The translations under genes and the position numbers were made by a program. From contig NC_013385.1 in the NCBI RefSeq assembly GCF_000024605.1, positions 1,173,501 through 1,237,500 of the forward strand: a DNA stretch of 64,000 nucleotides, in the 5' to 3' direction. Of this stretch, positions 43,645 to 51,933 are shown piece by piece. The notes beneath the pieces are model-generated. The model made no database searches. It was given only the letters and a program-made list of their open reading frames with translations, and was not told the DNA's origin. The DNA comes from Ammonifex degensii KC4. Lineage in GTDB: Bacteria; Bacillota; Desulfotomaculia; Desulfotomaculales; Ammonificaceae. The number at the start of each line of letters is the position of its first letter. Position 1 is the first letter of the stretch.

Positions 43645-44646
43645 CTATTTCGCTAGCAGCGGGAATCCCCATTCCTCGCCTTTCAACCGGCGGCGCCTGA
43701 GCAAGCCCCCTTCCCAGTAACCCTTAAGCGGGGTATCAGTGCGGCTTATTTCCTGGGCCAAAGCTTGAGCCGAAAATTCCCTCTCTTCCCAGCCCATCTC
43801 CCGCCAAAGACGCTCCCAGAGCCACAAAGGAGCCCTCTCGTTTTCCCGCGGAGGAACAGCTTTTTCCACCCACTGTACCCAGCGTCCGGAGCTGATCCAG
43901 GATCCCTCACGGCTCCAAGGAGAGGCCAAGGGAAGAAGATAGACTTCAGCCCGCGGGAAGGAACGGCGCACCTTTCCCCGCAGGGTTTCTAGGTAGAGCT
44001 CGCTCAGGAGCCAGTCACCTAATACCAGCCACTCCACCTCTTCTTCCGGCTCGTCCGGCAGGAGATCACCTCCCCAGATTAGTACTCCTTTCCGCTTGAA
44101 AATAGATGTTTTATCGATGCTTGGGGGGAACCAGCCGTCCCAGGAAAGGTTAAATCCCTCCCGCCTGCCGGCCGCCCCCAGCTTGTTTAGAACCTGGGCC
44201 AAAAGAAAACTCTCTTCATTAGAAAAAAGCTCCTGACGCCAAAAGAAGGCTACTGGTCCCCGCTCTTTTAGCCAGGAAACTATCTCCGGCCAAGCCTGAG
44301 TCCACTCCCTAACCTCCCACTTCTCCGTGCCAGACTGGCAATACAAGAGTGGGGAAGACCAGTTTTGCGCTTCCAGATAAGATCGCAGACGCTCCAGTCC
44401 CTCGTCGCAAACCCTGCCGGCGTTGGCCGGGTGGTCGGGGTCGCCCTCAAAGCCCAGGATTCTCTCTTTACGTACGGTGAAGATTAAGCCGCAGCCTTTG
44501 GTACAGAAAGGACAGAGGGCTGGGTACTCCTTTTTCTCCGTCAGCTCCTCTTTCTCCTGAGCTTCCCCTTCTTCCTCCGCCCAAAGAATTCCGCTCAAAA
44601 TACCGCCTAAGCTGCGCAGGAAGTCGCGGCGCGAGACCTTCTTCAC
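43645..44646 (-). CDS. Short Tat-exported molybdopterin oxidoreductase-like protein
   Basis: 333 residues. Twin-arginine signal SRRDFLRSLGG at residues 5-15. A [4Fe-4S] site has Cys45, Cys48, Cys52 and Cys80 (CPFCTKGCG and NAGRVCDEG), as in formate dehydrogenase large subunits, followed by EGDPDHPANAGR. A short part of the next domain (WTQAWPEIVSWLKE, ESFLLAQVLNKLG) is present, but the cofactor-binding bulk of these 700-1000 residue proteins is missing. No adjacent reading frame supplies it. It heads the operon with HybA and NrfD, so it may be an electron-transfer subunit without molybdenum, or a degenerate copy. Confidence 0.75.
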   Translation of the reverse strand: MKKVSRRDFLRSLGGILSGILWAEEEGEAQEKEELTEKKEYPALCPFCTKGCGLIFTVRKERILGFEGDPDHPANAGRVCDEGLERLRSYLEAQNWSSPLLYCQSGTEKWEVREWTQAWPEIVSWLKERGPVAFFWRQELFSNEESFLLAQVLNKLGAAGRREGFNLSWDGWFPPSIDKTSIFKRKGVLIWGGDLLPDEPEEEVEWLVLGDWLLSELYLETLRGKVRRSFPRAEVYLLPLASPWSREGSWISSGRWVQWVEKAVPPRENERAPLWLWERLWREMGWEEREFSAQALAQEISRTDTPLKGYWEGGLLRRRRLKGEEWGFPLLAK

Positions 44647-44786
44647 TTTCCTCCTACTTCCTTTTCCGCCATATCTTCAATATACTTTAGTGTAAGCCGT
44701 ACCCCAAAGCAGCCGAAACTAAACCCATGTTTTTGTAAGATTCGTCACCTGCCGGACAAAATCCTGCTCCTTTAAAAAGCTAGTAT

Positions 44787-46964
44787 TTAGCCCAGACGGC
44801 TCGACTGCTTATGTGGCCGCCTCAGCAGAAAAAGTATTTCGCCAAGTAAATCTAACAGAGTGCCCCCCCCCCCGGAAACATCTTCCATTTCCTCTTGCGG
44901 AATCCGTAAAAATGCATCCACCACCCGAGGGTCAAATTGCCGGCCTGCACACCGTTTTAGTTCCTCCCGCGCCTTCTCTGGGGTAAGTGCCTTCCTGTAA
45001 GGCCTGGCGGAGGTCATGGCGTCGTAAGCATCGGCCACCCGGATTATGCGCGCAAGAAGGGGGATTTCTTCTCCTTGAAGGCCTGCCGGATAACCACCGC
45101 CCCCATAGTCTTCGTGGTGGTGCCGCACAGCTAAAATGACCTCTGCCGGAAACCGGGCTGGTTCCAGAATTCTGGCTCCTATTTCAGGATGCCTTTGCAT
45201 CTCTTTTCTTTCTTCTGGAGTTAGAGGACCCGCTTTAAGAAGAATATCCTCCCGTACGCCAATTTTACCCAAGTCGTGTAGAAGACCAGCCAGGTAGACC
45301 TGTTCCTGTTCTTCAGCACTAAGTCCCAGTATACGGGCGCAGGAGCGTGCCCATTTAGCTACCCGAACGGAGTGTCCCTTCGTGTATACGTCCCTGGCCT
45401 CTAAGGCTGCCACCAGGGCTTGTACGATACTTAAGTAGTATTCTCGCAGGGAAGAGTAAAGGCGGGCGTTCTCCAGCGCCAGCCCTGTCTGACTAGCGAT
45501 GGTCGCCAGGTAGCCAACCTCTTCTTCCTTCCAATGATGCGGCGTAGGATGACAAACCGTCAAGGTGCCCAGAATCTTTTTGCCGACCCGCACGGGCACC
45601 GAAATTAGTGACCGCATTTCGGCTGCGTAATGGGGCGGGCGCATATCGGGTTCGCTAGTAGCCAGATCTCCCACAATGACAGGTTTTCCCGTCTGGAGCA
45701 CCTTGCCCAGCAAATTGCCCTCCGGCCGGACGCGGACGATCTCTTTCTGCAACTCCGGACTTATGCCCAAGCTAGCTCTCAGCACCAGCTCACCCGTTTC
45801 CTCGTCAAGCAGCCGCAGGAGACACCACTGTGCTCCCAGTAAGTCCCTCACACTCGCCAGGACCGATTCAAGTACTTGGTCTACATCCAGGTGGCTCGAT
45901 AATACCTGTCCTACTTCGATTAGGCGTTCAAGCATCGCTGCCCTTTCCTGCACCTTCTGGAAAAGCCTGGCATTTTCCAACGCCAGCCCCAGAACAGTAC
46001 CTAGGGTGGCCAGGAAGGTGGCTTCTTCTTCGGTGAAGCGTTGCCCCCCTGGTTTACCTGCTAGGGTGAGTACCCCTGTTACTTTGCCCCCAACTGTAAG
46101 AGGTACCGCCACTGCTGGCCGCTTTTCTTCGGACGTGTCTCCTCCAGGACGGCTTTCAAAGTGTGCGGCGATAGCTTCCCTCCTAACGGCGGCTATTATT
46201 TCCCCTGAAGGAATAGCCTTTAAGTTGCTAGAAGGCTCCAAGGTAGCCGCCACCTCAGGCTCTAGTGGTACTCCTGGCGCCGCCTCCTGCAACATGATCA
46301 CCGACCCGCTGGTGGCACCAGTCAATTCCAACACTGCCTGGAGCGCCTTCCGGGCGACTTCAGCTACCTGCAAACTACCGGAAACTGCTTTGCTGAACTC
46401 GAAGAGAGTAGTAAGCTCGTCCACTTTTTTCTGGAGTTCTTGCCTGGTATACAGCAGCTGAGCTACAGTTTCCGTTACTGCCTGTATCATTTCCATAGCA
46501 GCCCAAAGCCGCCCTTCAGCCCAAACGGGTATCGTTTTGGCTGCTGCCAAAAGCTCTTCCCGGTCAATACCTGTTTTTCGGGCCAGCTCGGCCACTGCCT
46601 CTTCTGCCAGCGGCTTAAGCACTACGCCACCGCCCACCAGCACCGCCACTACTTCCTCTGCTACCTGCAGGGGTACTGCCAGGTACACCAGCCCAGCATA
46701 GCAAGTGCTGAGAACCATTTTCCCTGCGTCCGTAGCAGCCCTGGCAGAGATTACACGTGAAGCCGCGCACCTGGCTCTTCCTTCCGGATTAGCATTAAGC
46801 AGGGTACAGAAAGGACATGGGTTGGAGATTTTGGTGAGAGGTTGCCCATCCGGGTAGGTAATCACAGCTTTCAGCCCCAGGGCCTGGCTCATGCTGTCTT
46901 GCAGCCTTTGTAAGTCAACCTGCTTCAGTGCTTCGTAGTATTGCATTAATTTCCCTCTTTCCAT
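44787..46964 (-). CDS. PocR-GAF-GAF-HD-GYP signalling protein
   Basis: 725 residues. The PocR sensory domain (about 5-170) has the cysteine pattern CPFCTLLN and RCAASR. Two GAF domains follow (about 195-335 and 345-490). HD-GYP (510-690) has HSVRVAKWARSC, LLHDLGKIG, RHHHEDYGGGGYP and RIIRVADAYDAMT, the metal-binding set of cyclic-di-GMP phosphodiesterases. It probably senses a small molecule and lowers cyclic-di-GMP. A run of eleven G on the coding strand (44863-44873) near the C-terminus could change the tail by slippage without touching the catalytic domain. Confidence 0.87.
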   Translation of the reverse strand: MERGKLMQYYEALKQVDLQRLQDSMSQALGLKAVITYPDGQPLTKISNPCPFCTLLNANPEGRARCAASRVISARAATDAGKMVLSTCYAGLVYLAVPLQVAEEVVAVLVGGGVVLKPLAEEAVAELARKTGIDREELLAAAKTIPVWAEGRLWAAMEMIQAVTETVAQLLYTRQELQKKVDELTTLFEFSKAVSGSLQVAEVARKALQAVLELTGATSGSVIMLQEAAPGVPLEPEVAATLEPSSNLKAIPSGEIIAAVRREAIAAHFESRPGGDTSEEKRPAVAVPLTVGGKVTGVLTLAGKPGGQRFTEEEATFLATLGTVLGLALENARLFQKVQERAAMLERLIEVGQVLSSHLDVDQVLESVLASVRDLLGAQWCLLRLLDEETGELVLRASLGISPELQKEIVRVRPEGNLLGKVLQTGKPVIVGDLATSEPDMRPPHYAAEMRSLISVPVRVGKKILGTLTVCHPTPHHWKEEEVGYLATIASQTGLALENARLYSSLREYYLSIVQALVAALEARDVYTKGHSVRVAKWARSCARILGLSAEEQEQVYLAGLLHDLGKIGVREDILLKAGPLTPEERKEMQRHPEIGARILEPARFPAEVILAVRHHHEDYGGGGYPAGLQGEEIPLLARIIRVADAYDAMTSARPYRKALTPEKAREELKRCAGRQFDPRVVDAFLRIPQEEMEDVSGGGGTLLDLLGEILFLLRRPHKQSSRLG

Positions 46965-47156
46965 AAAAGAACCGCATAACCTCCTGCTGGTATCGCTCTT
47001 CAGAAAGGGTCTAGGTTACTGTATCGCCAGTCCCAGAGAGGGTTAAATGCCGGTCCTTTTGTAATCGCTACCTCGCACAAAACCCGGGCCAATTCCGCAA
47101 AAAAATTTAACCGCTATACTGCCCCTTTCTATTGACGACGACGGCTTTTCCAAGTG

Positions 47157-47969
47157 TTAAGTGTCGGAGGGTTGCTGCCGGACTGGCACTTCGGGGTTTT
47201 TCTTCTCCCAACTCTCCTTTAAAGAAGCTTCGGCGTAGGCGAAAAGCTCCTCCCCGTCTTTGCCATTGTCAGGGTATACTGCAATCCCGTAACTCCAGGT
47301 CCCAGGCAACAACCCCGCCAGCTTCGTTATTACCACCTGTGCGCCTTCTCTCCCCGTAAGGGGAAGAACCAGCGCCAGTGTGCTCCTGCTGAGCTCTATG
47401 ACCGTGTCTATTTCGCGCAAGCGCCGCCGCACCTGCCTGGCGCATTCCACTATCTTTCCCTTGCCCAGCCCTTCAGACCTGGCCAGAACCAAGGCTACCT
47501 TCAGCCCGCCCCTCCTCGCCCGGTTGATCTCGTTTCTGAGTACTTTTTGGAGCAACTCTGCAGGAGTAATCTCTTCCTTGGCACCCGGGCCTATCAGTTT
47601 TTCTACGCGGCGCACCAGCTCTTCTATCGAGAAGGGCTTGCAGAGGTACTCCACGGCTCCCAGTTCTATAGCCCGCTTGACTACTGAGACGCTACTCTCG
47701 ACCGACACTACCATGACCGGCACGTACCGGTACTCCGGTAGACGTTTAAGGTTTTCTAGTACAGCTAGGCCGTCCATTCCCGGGAGGTGAATGTCGAGGA
47801 TCACCAGGTCGTACGGTTCTCCTTTTTCCCTAGCCTTAACCAGCGCCTCCTGGCCGCTGGCAGCTTCGTCTACCAGGTAGCCCTTTTCCTCCAGTACCCT
47901 CTTGGAGGAAAACCTGGTAAGAGTCGAGTCATCTACCAGTAAGATGCTCTTCTCTGGTAAGGCTAGCAA
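47157..47969 (-). CDS. Response regulator with degenerate GGDEF domain
   Basis: 270 residues. The receiver domain (8-125) has acidic pair DD at residues 13-14, phospho-acceptor Asp59 in LVILDIHLPG, and lysine in YLCKPFSIEEL. The C-terminal part has GGDEF-like architecture (EINRARRGGLKVALVLARSEG), but the active-site motif is replaced around VIELSRSTLALVLP, so it cannot make cyclic-di-GMP. It may act as a sensor or binding protein. The start is TTG 47969. It follows the HD-GYP gene in map order but upstream in transcription, with 190 bases between. Confidence 0.82.
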   Translation of the reverse strand: MLALPEKSILLVDDSTLTRFSSKRVLEEKGYLVDEAASGQEALVKAREKGEPYDLVILDIHLPGMDGLAVLENLKRLPEYRYVPVMVVSVESSVSVVKRAIELGAVEYLCKPFSIEELVRRVEKLIGPGAKEEITPAELLQKVLRNEINRARRGGLKVALVLARSEGLGKGKIVECARQVRRRLREIDTVIELSRSTLALVLPLTGREGAQVVITKLAGLLPGTWSYGIAVYPDNGKDGEELFAYAEASLKESWEKKNPEVPVRQQPSDT

Positions 47970-47985
47970 GGATCTTTGCCCCCTT

Positions 47986-48006
47986 CGAGACCGGTTTTCG
48001 GTCTCG
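47986..48006. promoter_or_regulatory. Perfect inverted repeat in the response regulator leader
   Basis: CGAGACCG and CGGTCTCG (47986-47993, 47999-48006) with a five-base loop, just upstream of the start. A perfect TATAAT on the minus strand (complement of 48029-48034) precedes it. It could be an operator or a leader hairpin. Confidence 0.45.
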
Positions 48007-48104
48007 GAACCTAATCCTACTAATTGACATTATATCAGCGGCCAAAGCAGAGCAGGAACCCAAGCAGTCATTTTGTAGCCGCAAGGCGCCTACCAGAGGC
48101 GCAT

Positions 48105-48353
48105 ATGATGTTAGAGAAAGAAACTCAGGGAGGGAACGGCGCTGTGTTTTTTCGAAGAGCAGAAAGGGAAGAGCTTCTACAGGAGTACCGGCAGGCTCTG
48201 GAGGCAAAGGCCGTCTGCCGCTGCCACTTCGATTTTTGCGACCCAGAATACACCGATGCCACCATCTTCGCCCTAGGAGCAGCCGAGCGAAGGCTGGCGG
48301 CATTAATCAAAACCGCCAGAAAGGAAAAGGTCACCGCCTGGCGGCGGCCTTAG
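48105..48353 (+). CDS. Small YaaL/DUF2508-like protein
   Basis: 82 residues from ATG 48105. The pattern LLQEYRQALEAKAVCRCHFDFCDPEYTDATIFALGAAERRLAALIKTARKE matches the YaaL-type layout (helix, F-x-F-x-xDP-x-x-x-D-x-A, E-A-A-E-x-x-x, LL-K-A). YaaL is a small cytoplasmic protein of unknown role common in Firmicutes. The start is tentative, as no strong ribosome binding site is seen. It converges on the glycosylase gene with a four-base overlap. Confidence 0.6.
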   Translation: MMLEKETQGGNGAVFFRRAEREELLQEYRQALEAKAVCRCHFDFCDPEYTDATIFALGAAERRLAALIKTARKEKVTAWRRP

Positions 48354-48982
48354 AGCCCTTGTCTTTTAAGGCCAAAGTAAGCGTCTCTGACCTTTTTGAA
48401 ATCTTCCCAGGCCGGGCGTTTCTTGCTGGCGTCGCGCAGCAAAGCTGCTGGATGATAAGTGGGCATGATCTGGGCTCCGTAAAGGGGTCCCAGCCACTGC
48501 CCGCGTATTTTGGTAATCCGGGCCCCCGACCCCACCAGGTACTGCAGGGCAGTCGCTCCCAGCAAGACAATTATCTTGGGCCGGATGAGTTCGATCTGCC
48601 GCCGCAGGTAGGGCAGGCAGGCTTCTGCCTCCTCCTTGGTGGGTACCCGGTTTCCCGGAGGACGGCACTTTACAATGTTGGCTATGTAGACCTCCTCCCG
48701 CTTTATCCCGCAGGCAGCCAGGATGCGGTCGAGCAGCTGCCCCGCCGGTCCGACAAAGGGCCTCCCCTGCCGGTCCTCTTCAGCCCCGGGACCCTCACCG
48801 ATGAACATAAGTAGGGCGTGCGGGTTTCCCTCACCAAAAACCACGTTAGTCCGGCCCGCCGCCAGCGGGCACTTGCGACAATTTTTTACCACCGCCTCCA
48901 GTTCCTCTAGTGTCTGCGGCACCGCCAGATCGTCGAAAGTCAGTTGCAAACTACCCGAAGCCGATCTAGTCGCCCTAGCCAT
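48350..48982 (-). CDS. Type 4 uracil-DNA glycosylase
   Basis: 210 residues. It removes uracil from DNA, important at high temperature where cytosine deaminates. Motifs: [18 protein letters not shown] (cluster cysteines), [26 protein letters not shown] (active site), [27 protein letters not shown] (cluster cysteines) and [11 protein letters not shown]. Four cysteines hold a [4Fe-4S] cluster in this family. It overlaps the CbiO-type gene by eight bases. Confidence 0.93.
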   Translation of the reverse strand: MARATRSASGSLQLTFDDLAVPQTLEELEAVVKNCRKCPLAAGRTNVVFGEGNPHALLMFIGEGPGAEEDRQGRPFVGPAGQLLDRILAACGIKREEVYIANIVKCRPPGNRVPTKEEAEACLPYLRRQIELIRPKIIVLLGATALQYLVGSGARITKIRGQWLGPLYGAQIMPTYHPAALLRDASKKRPAWEDFKKVRDAYFGLKRQGL

Positions 48983-49730
48983 TCACCATCCCCCTAAGCC
49001 AGCTCTCTTCCGGTACCAAGTGCGCCCGCAAAAGCAGGTTTCGGTCGCGTAGAACTTCTTCCGGCGCTCCTACGGCCCATAGCCGGTGGTCATCCCCTAA
49101 GATGGCTATCCGGTCAGCTAAGAATGGCAGCAGATGAAGCTCGTGCGTGGCCATGACTACCGTTTTTCCTTGACTAGTGAGCTCCATTAAAAAATGCAGG
49201 AGCCACTTTTGCGAACGAGGGTCGAGGTTGGCCGTGGGCTCGTCCAGCAGAAGAACCTCCGGGTCTATTACCAGCACGGAGGCCAAAGCCACCTTCTTTT
49301 TCTCACCGCCGGACAGCCGGTGCGGAAAGCGCTCCCGCAAGGATTCCAGTTGCATGAGCTTGAGGGTTTCATCGACCCGCTTCTCTATCTGTTCCCGGTC
49401 CCAACCCAGATGCAGGGGACCAAAAGCCACTTCGTCCCAAACGGTGGGGCAGAAAAGCTGGGCCTCCACATTTTGTAGCACCAACCCCACCCGCCGCCGG
49501 AAGGCATAGGACTCTTCCGGGTCGTTTAGAAGGGCGGGTGTAATAGGTTTGCCGAAAGCCCACACTTCCCCTTCAAAGGGAAAGATTAGCCCCGCCAGCA
49601 GTTTGAGGAAAGTGGACTTTCCCGAACCATTAGGTCCCACCAGGATGAGGCATTCTCCCGGCCTTACGGTGATAGATATGTCTTCCAGGGCCGTCTCTCC
49701 CGTGGGATACCGGTAGCTTACGTGGCGCAA
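48975..49730 (-). CDS. ECF-type ABC ATPase (CbiO/NikO-like)
   Basis: 251 residues. Walker [14 protein letters not shown]-loop [23 protein letters not shown] (the long NVEAQLF form typical of CbiO/EcfA), signature [13 protein letters not shown], Walker [12 protein letters not shown] and switch ATHELHLL. It energises cobalt or nickel uptake in this subfamily. No CbiM or CbiQ partner is present nearby, so it is an orphan. CooT, a nickel-linked protein, is the next gene upstream. TTG 49730 is the start that precedes the conserved strand. Confidence 0.82.
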   Translation of the reverse strand: MRHVSYRYPTGETALEDISITVRPGECLILVGPNGSGKSTFLKLLAGLIFPFEGEVWAFGKPITPALLNDPEESYAFRRRVGLVLQNVEAQLFCPTVWDEVAFGPLHLGWDREQIEKRVDETLKLMQLESLRERFPHRLSGGEKKKVALASVLVIDPEVLLLDEPTANLDPRSQKWLLHFLMELTSQGKTVVMATHELHLLPFLADRIAILGDDHRLWAVGAPEEVLRDRNLLLRAHLVPEESWLRGMVNG

Positions 49731-49768
49731 CTCAAAGACTGCCGCCAGCTCCCCCTCAAACCTCCCCG

Positions 49769-49802
49769 TTAAAAATCAAAGCCCGGCCGTAAGCTCGGGC
49801 TT
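49769..49802 (-). terminator. Intrinsic terminator after cooT
   Basis: On the minus strand AAGCCCG pairs with CGGGCTT (49779-49785, 49796-49802), followed by TGATTTTTA. It separates cooT from the CbiO-type gene. Confidence 0.7.
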
Positions 49803-49829
49803 GGTTTAAGCGAGCCTGGGCCGGGAAAG

Positions 49830-50018
49830 CTACTCCCTTTCCAGGATTATCTTGTGGTCGACCAGCGCCAGCTCCTTTATCTTGGCCCGTATGAACTTCC
49901 GCCTGCCGTATATGTCTTCCAAGAGAAGACCGTCGTCGAAGGGGCGGACCTTGTCCACCGCCTCCAGAATCAGCTCCTCCTTGTCTCCGTTTCTGAGATA
50001 GGCGTTGGCCTCGCACAT
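49830..50018 (-). CDS. cooT: CooT-family small nickel-binding protein
   Basis: 62 residues from ATG 50018; the longer open frame adds non-conserved residues. The family pattern is MCEANAYL at the start (Cys2 is the nickel ligand known for CooT), then EELILEAVDKVRPFDDGLLLEDIYGRRKFIRAKIKELALVDHKIILE. CooT was described with carbon monoxide dehydrogenase maturation. No cooS is in the window. The neighbouring CbiO-type ATPase fits a nickel theme. Confidence 0.82.
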   Translation of the reverse strand: MCEANAYLRNGDKEELILEAVDKVRPFDDGLLLEDIYGRRKFIRAKIKELALVDHKIILERE

Positions 50019-50102
50019 GGTACCCTTCACCTCTAGGCCCGGCACCGCAAAAACGGTACCCCCTACTTTGAGTCTAATTATATGGTTACCTCGTTTGGTC
50101 TG

Positions 50103-51302
50103 TCAAGCACGGCCGAAAAGTGCCGGCACCTTAGACAAAAACGAGTAGATGCGGCGGGAATGGCGGGCCAGAAGGGGGCTCACCAGCGCCAAAAGGAAGA
50201 CGTAAAGGGCGGCCACCGGCTCCAGCAAGGAACTGGCTCCTCCCTCTACCGCCAAACCGGCTATGATTATGGCAAACTCGCCCCGAGCCATCATGGTGGC
50301 TCCCACGTTAAAAGCCGCCCTTCCCCGGTAGCCAGCCAGATAGGCGCTAAGCCAGCCCACCACCAAGTTGCCCAGCACGGTAACCAGGGCGGCTAGCACT
50401 GCCTTGTCCGTCGCCGGCAGAAAATGCCGGTAGTCTATGCCCATGCCCACGACAAAGAAAAATACGCCCCCTAAGAGGTCCTTAAGCGGGGCAAAGAGAG
50501 AAACTAAGAGCTTGGCGTGCCTGGTCTCTGCCAGGATCATGCCCAGCACCAGCGCCCCTACTCCCTCGGCTATCCCCACGCGCGAGCAAAGGTAGACGGT
50601 GAGCAGAAGGAGGGCAAAGGTGGTGACTAGAACCGATTCTCCGTGCTTAAGATCCAGCAAGCGGTCCAAGCAGGGTTTAAGCTTTCTTCCCCCCAGTAAA
50701 ATGGCCAAGATCCCGGCGGCGGCCAGCACTCCCCCCAGCAACCTCAGCCACCGGCCTTCCGGAGGAGAGAAAAGTAAAGCGGAAAAGAAAGCCAGGTAAA
50801 GGGCTACGAAAATGTCTTCCCAGACCAGGAGACCTAGGATGTATTCCGTCTCCGGGTTAGCCGTGCGCTTGAGCTCCACTAAGAGACGGGCCACGATAGC
50901 GCTACTAGAAAAGGCAGTTATCCCTGCTATAGCCCAGGAATCAAGCCCGGAGCGGAACAAAAGCCAGCCCAAGAGAAGCCCGCGCAGGAAATTGAGCCCT
51001 ACGTAAAGGCTTCCGCTTTTGGCCAGCACTGGCACTTTCTCTAGCAAGCGGGTTACGGAAAACTCCAGCCCCAGGTGAAAGAGGAGAAAAATAAGCCCCA
51101 GCTTGGCCATCAGGGCCATGGATTCCGTGGGCTCAAGCAAGCGCAGGTTTATAAAGGTAGTCTGAGGAGCATGGGGTCCCAGAAAAGCCCCTAAGAAGAT
51201 GAGCAGGGGGATAGAACAAAAGCGCGTCCGCCGGGCCAGCAGAATGGCCACACTGACCCCTAAAAAGAGGATTACTAATCCACCAAATCCTACCTCGGGC
51301 AC
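50103..51302 (-). CDS. khtU: CPA2-type cation/proton antiporter (KhtU-like)
   Basis: 399 residues and about twelve membrane spans. Family blocks: LLFHLGLEFSVTRLL, ITAFSSSAIVARLLVEL, LLVWEDIFVALYLAF, ILAETRHAKLLVSLFAPLKDLLGGVFFFVVGMGID and ATMMARGEFAIIIAGLA. With the adjacent RCK_C protein it matches KhtTU, a potassium(ammonium)/proton antiporter. The regulator gene ends three bases before this start. Confidence 0.82.
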   Translation of the reverse strand: MPEVGFGGLVILFLGVSVAILLARRTRFCSIPLLIFLGAFLGPHAPQTTFINLRLLEPTESMALMAKLGLIFLLFHLGLEFSVTRLLEKVPVLAKSGSLYVGLNFLRGLLLGWLLFRSGLDSWAIAGITAFSSSAIVARLLVELKRTANPETEYILGLLVWEDIFVALYLAFFSALLFSPPEGRWLRLLGGVLAAAGILAILLGGRKLKPCLDRLLDLKHGESVLVTTFALLLLTVYLCSRVGIAEGVGALVLGMILAETRHAKLLVSLFAPLKDLLGGVFFFVVGMGIDYRHFLPATDKAVLAALVTVLGNLVVGWLSAYLAGYRGRAAFNVGATMMARGEFAIIIAGLAVEGGASSLLEPVAALYVFLLALVSPLLARHSRRIYSFLSKVPALFGRA

Positions 51303-51305
51303 TTT

Positions 51306-51806
51306 CTACCTCCCGGCCAAGCTTTCAAAGCGCTCCACTGCATCGCGCCGTCCGGCCACGATTACTATCTGGCCGGGGGCAAAGGCGAAGGAAGGCCCAG
51401 GGTTAATGGCCACTGTTTTCTTTTTACCCCGCTCTCCCTCCTCCACCACGCCGATCACCACGATCCCGAAGTTCTTTCTGAGCCCCAGCTCTCCTATGCT
51501 CTTTCCTACCAGAGAAGAATCGGGCTTCACTTTGACCCATTCGATAAAGAGCTCGGCTACCGCTGCCTCCAGCTTTTCCAGTACGCGAGGCTGGTAGAAG
51601 GCCCCTCCGATTATAGAGCCCACCTGCCTTGCTTCCTGGTCGGTGAGAGTAGCCGAGCAGAGAGGTTCCTCTTCGCCCGGAGGAAAGAAGAATATCTCTC
51701 TTTCACCTTCATCGTAAATCACAATGTCCAGCCGGTCGCCGCTCTCCAAGGCCACCGAGTACTTCTTCCCCAGCCCAGGCAGTTCCGCCTCCTTGATTAT
51801 CGCCAA
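51306..51806 (-). CDS. khtT: RCK_C regulatory subunit (KhtT-like)
   Basis: 166 residues. The N-terminal domain (1-75) begins IKEAELPGLGKKYSVALESGDRLDIVI, as in KhtT. The C-terminal TrkA_C/RCK_C domain has PDSSLVGKSIGELGLRKNFGIVVIGV and FAFAPGQIVIVAGRRDAVERFE, which binds cyclic-di-AMP or nucleotides in relatives. It is cytoplasmic, controlling the antiporter encoded next. The usual NAD-binding RCK_N domain is absent, as expected for this type. Confidence 0.85.
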   Translation of the reverse strand: MAIIKEAELPGLGKKYSVALESGDRLDIVIYDEGEREIFFFPPGEEEPLCSATLTDQEARQVGSIIGGAFYQPRVLEKLEAAVAELFIEWVKVKPDSSLVGKSIGELGLRKNFGIVVIGVVEEGERGKKKTVAINPGPSFAFAPGQIVIVAGRRDAVERFESLAGR

Positions 51807-51933
51807 TCCGTCTCCCCCGCCCCGTTTTGCTCCTGGTTGTCCTTTAAATTCTACTTCGCCTTTTCCCTGAGCTTACCTGCTCCTTCCGCTTTTTATTCCC
51901 GGGAGTAGCACCGAGTCAACCACTTCTCGATCT

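Noticed and set aside
43645-44646. In-frame selenocysteine TGA splitting a full-length formate dehydrogenase.
   Set aside because: The HybA gene starts shortly after the stop, leaving no room for the missing 500 or more residues in any frame.
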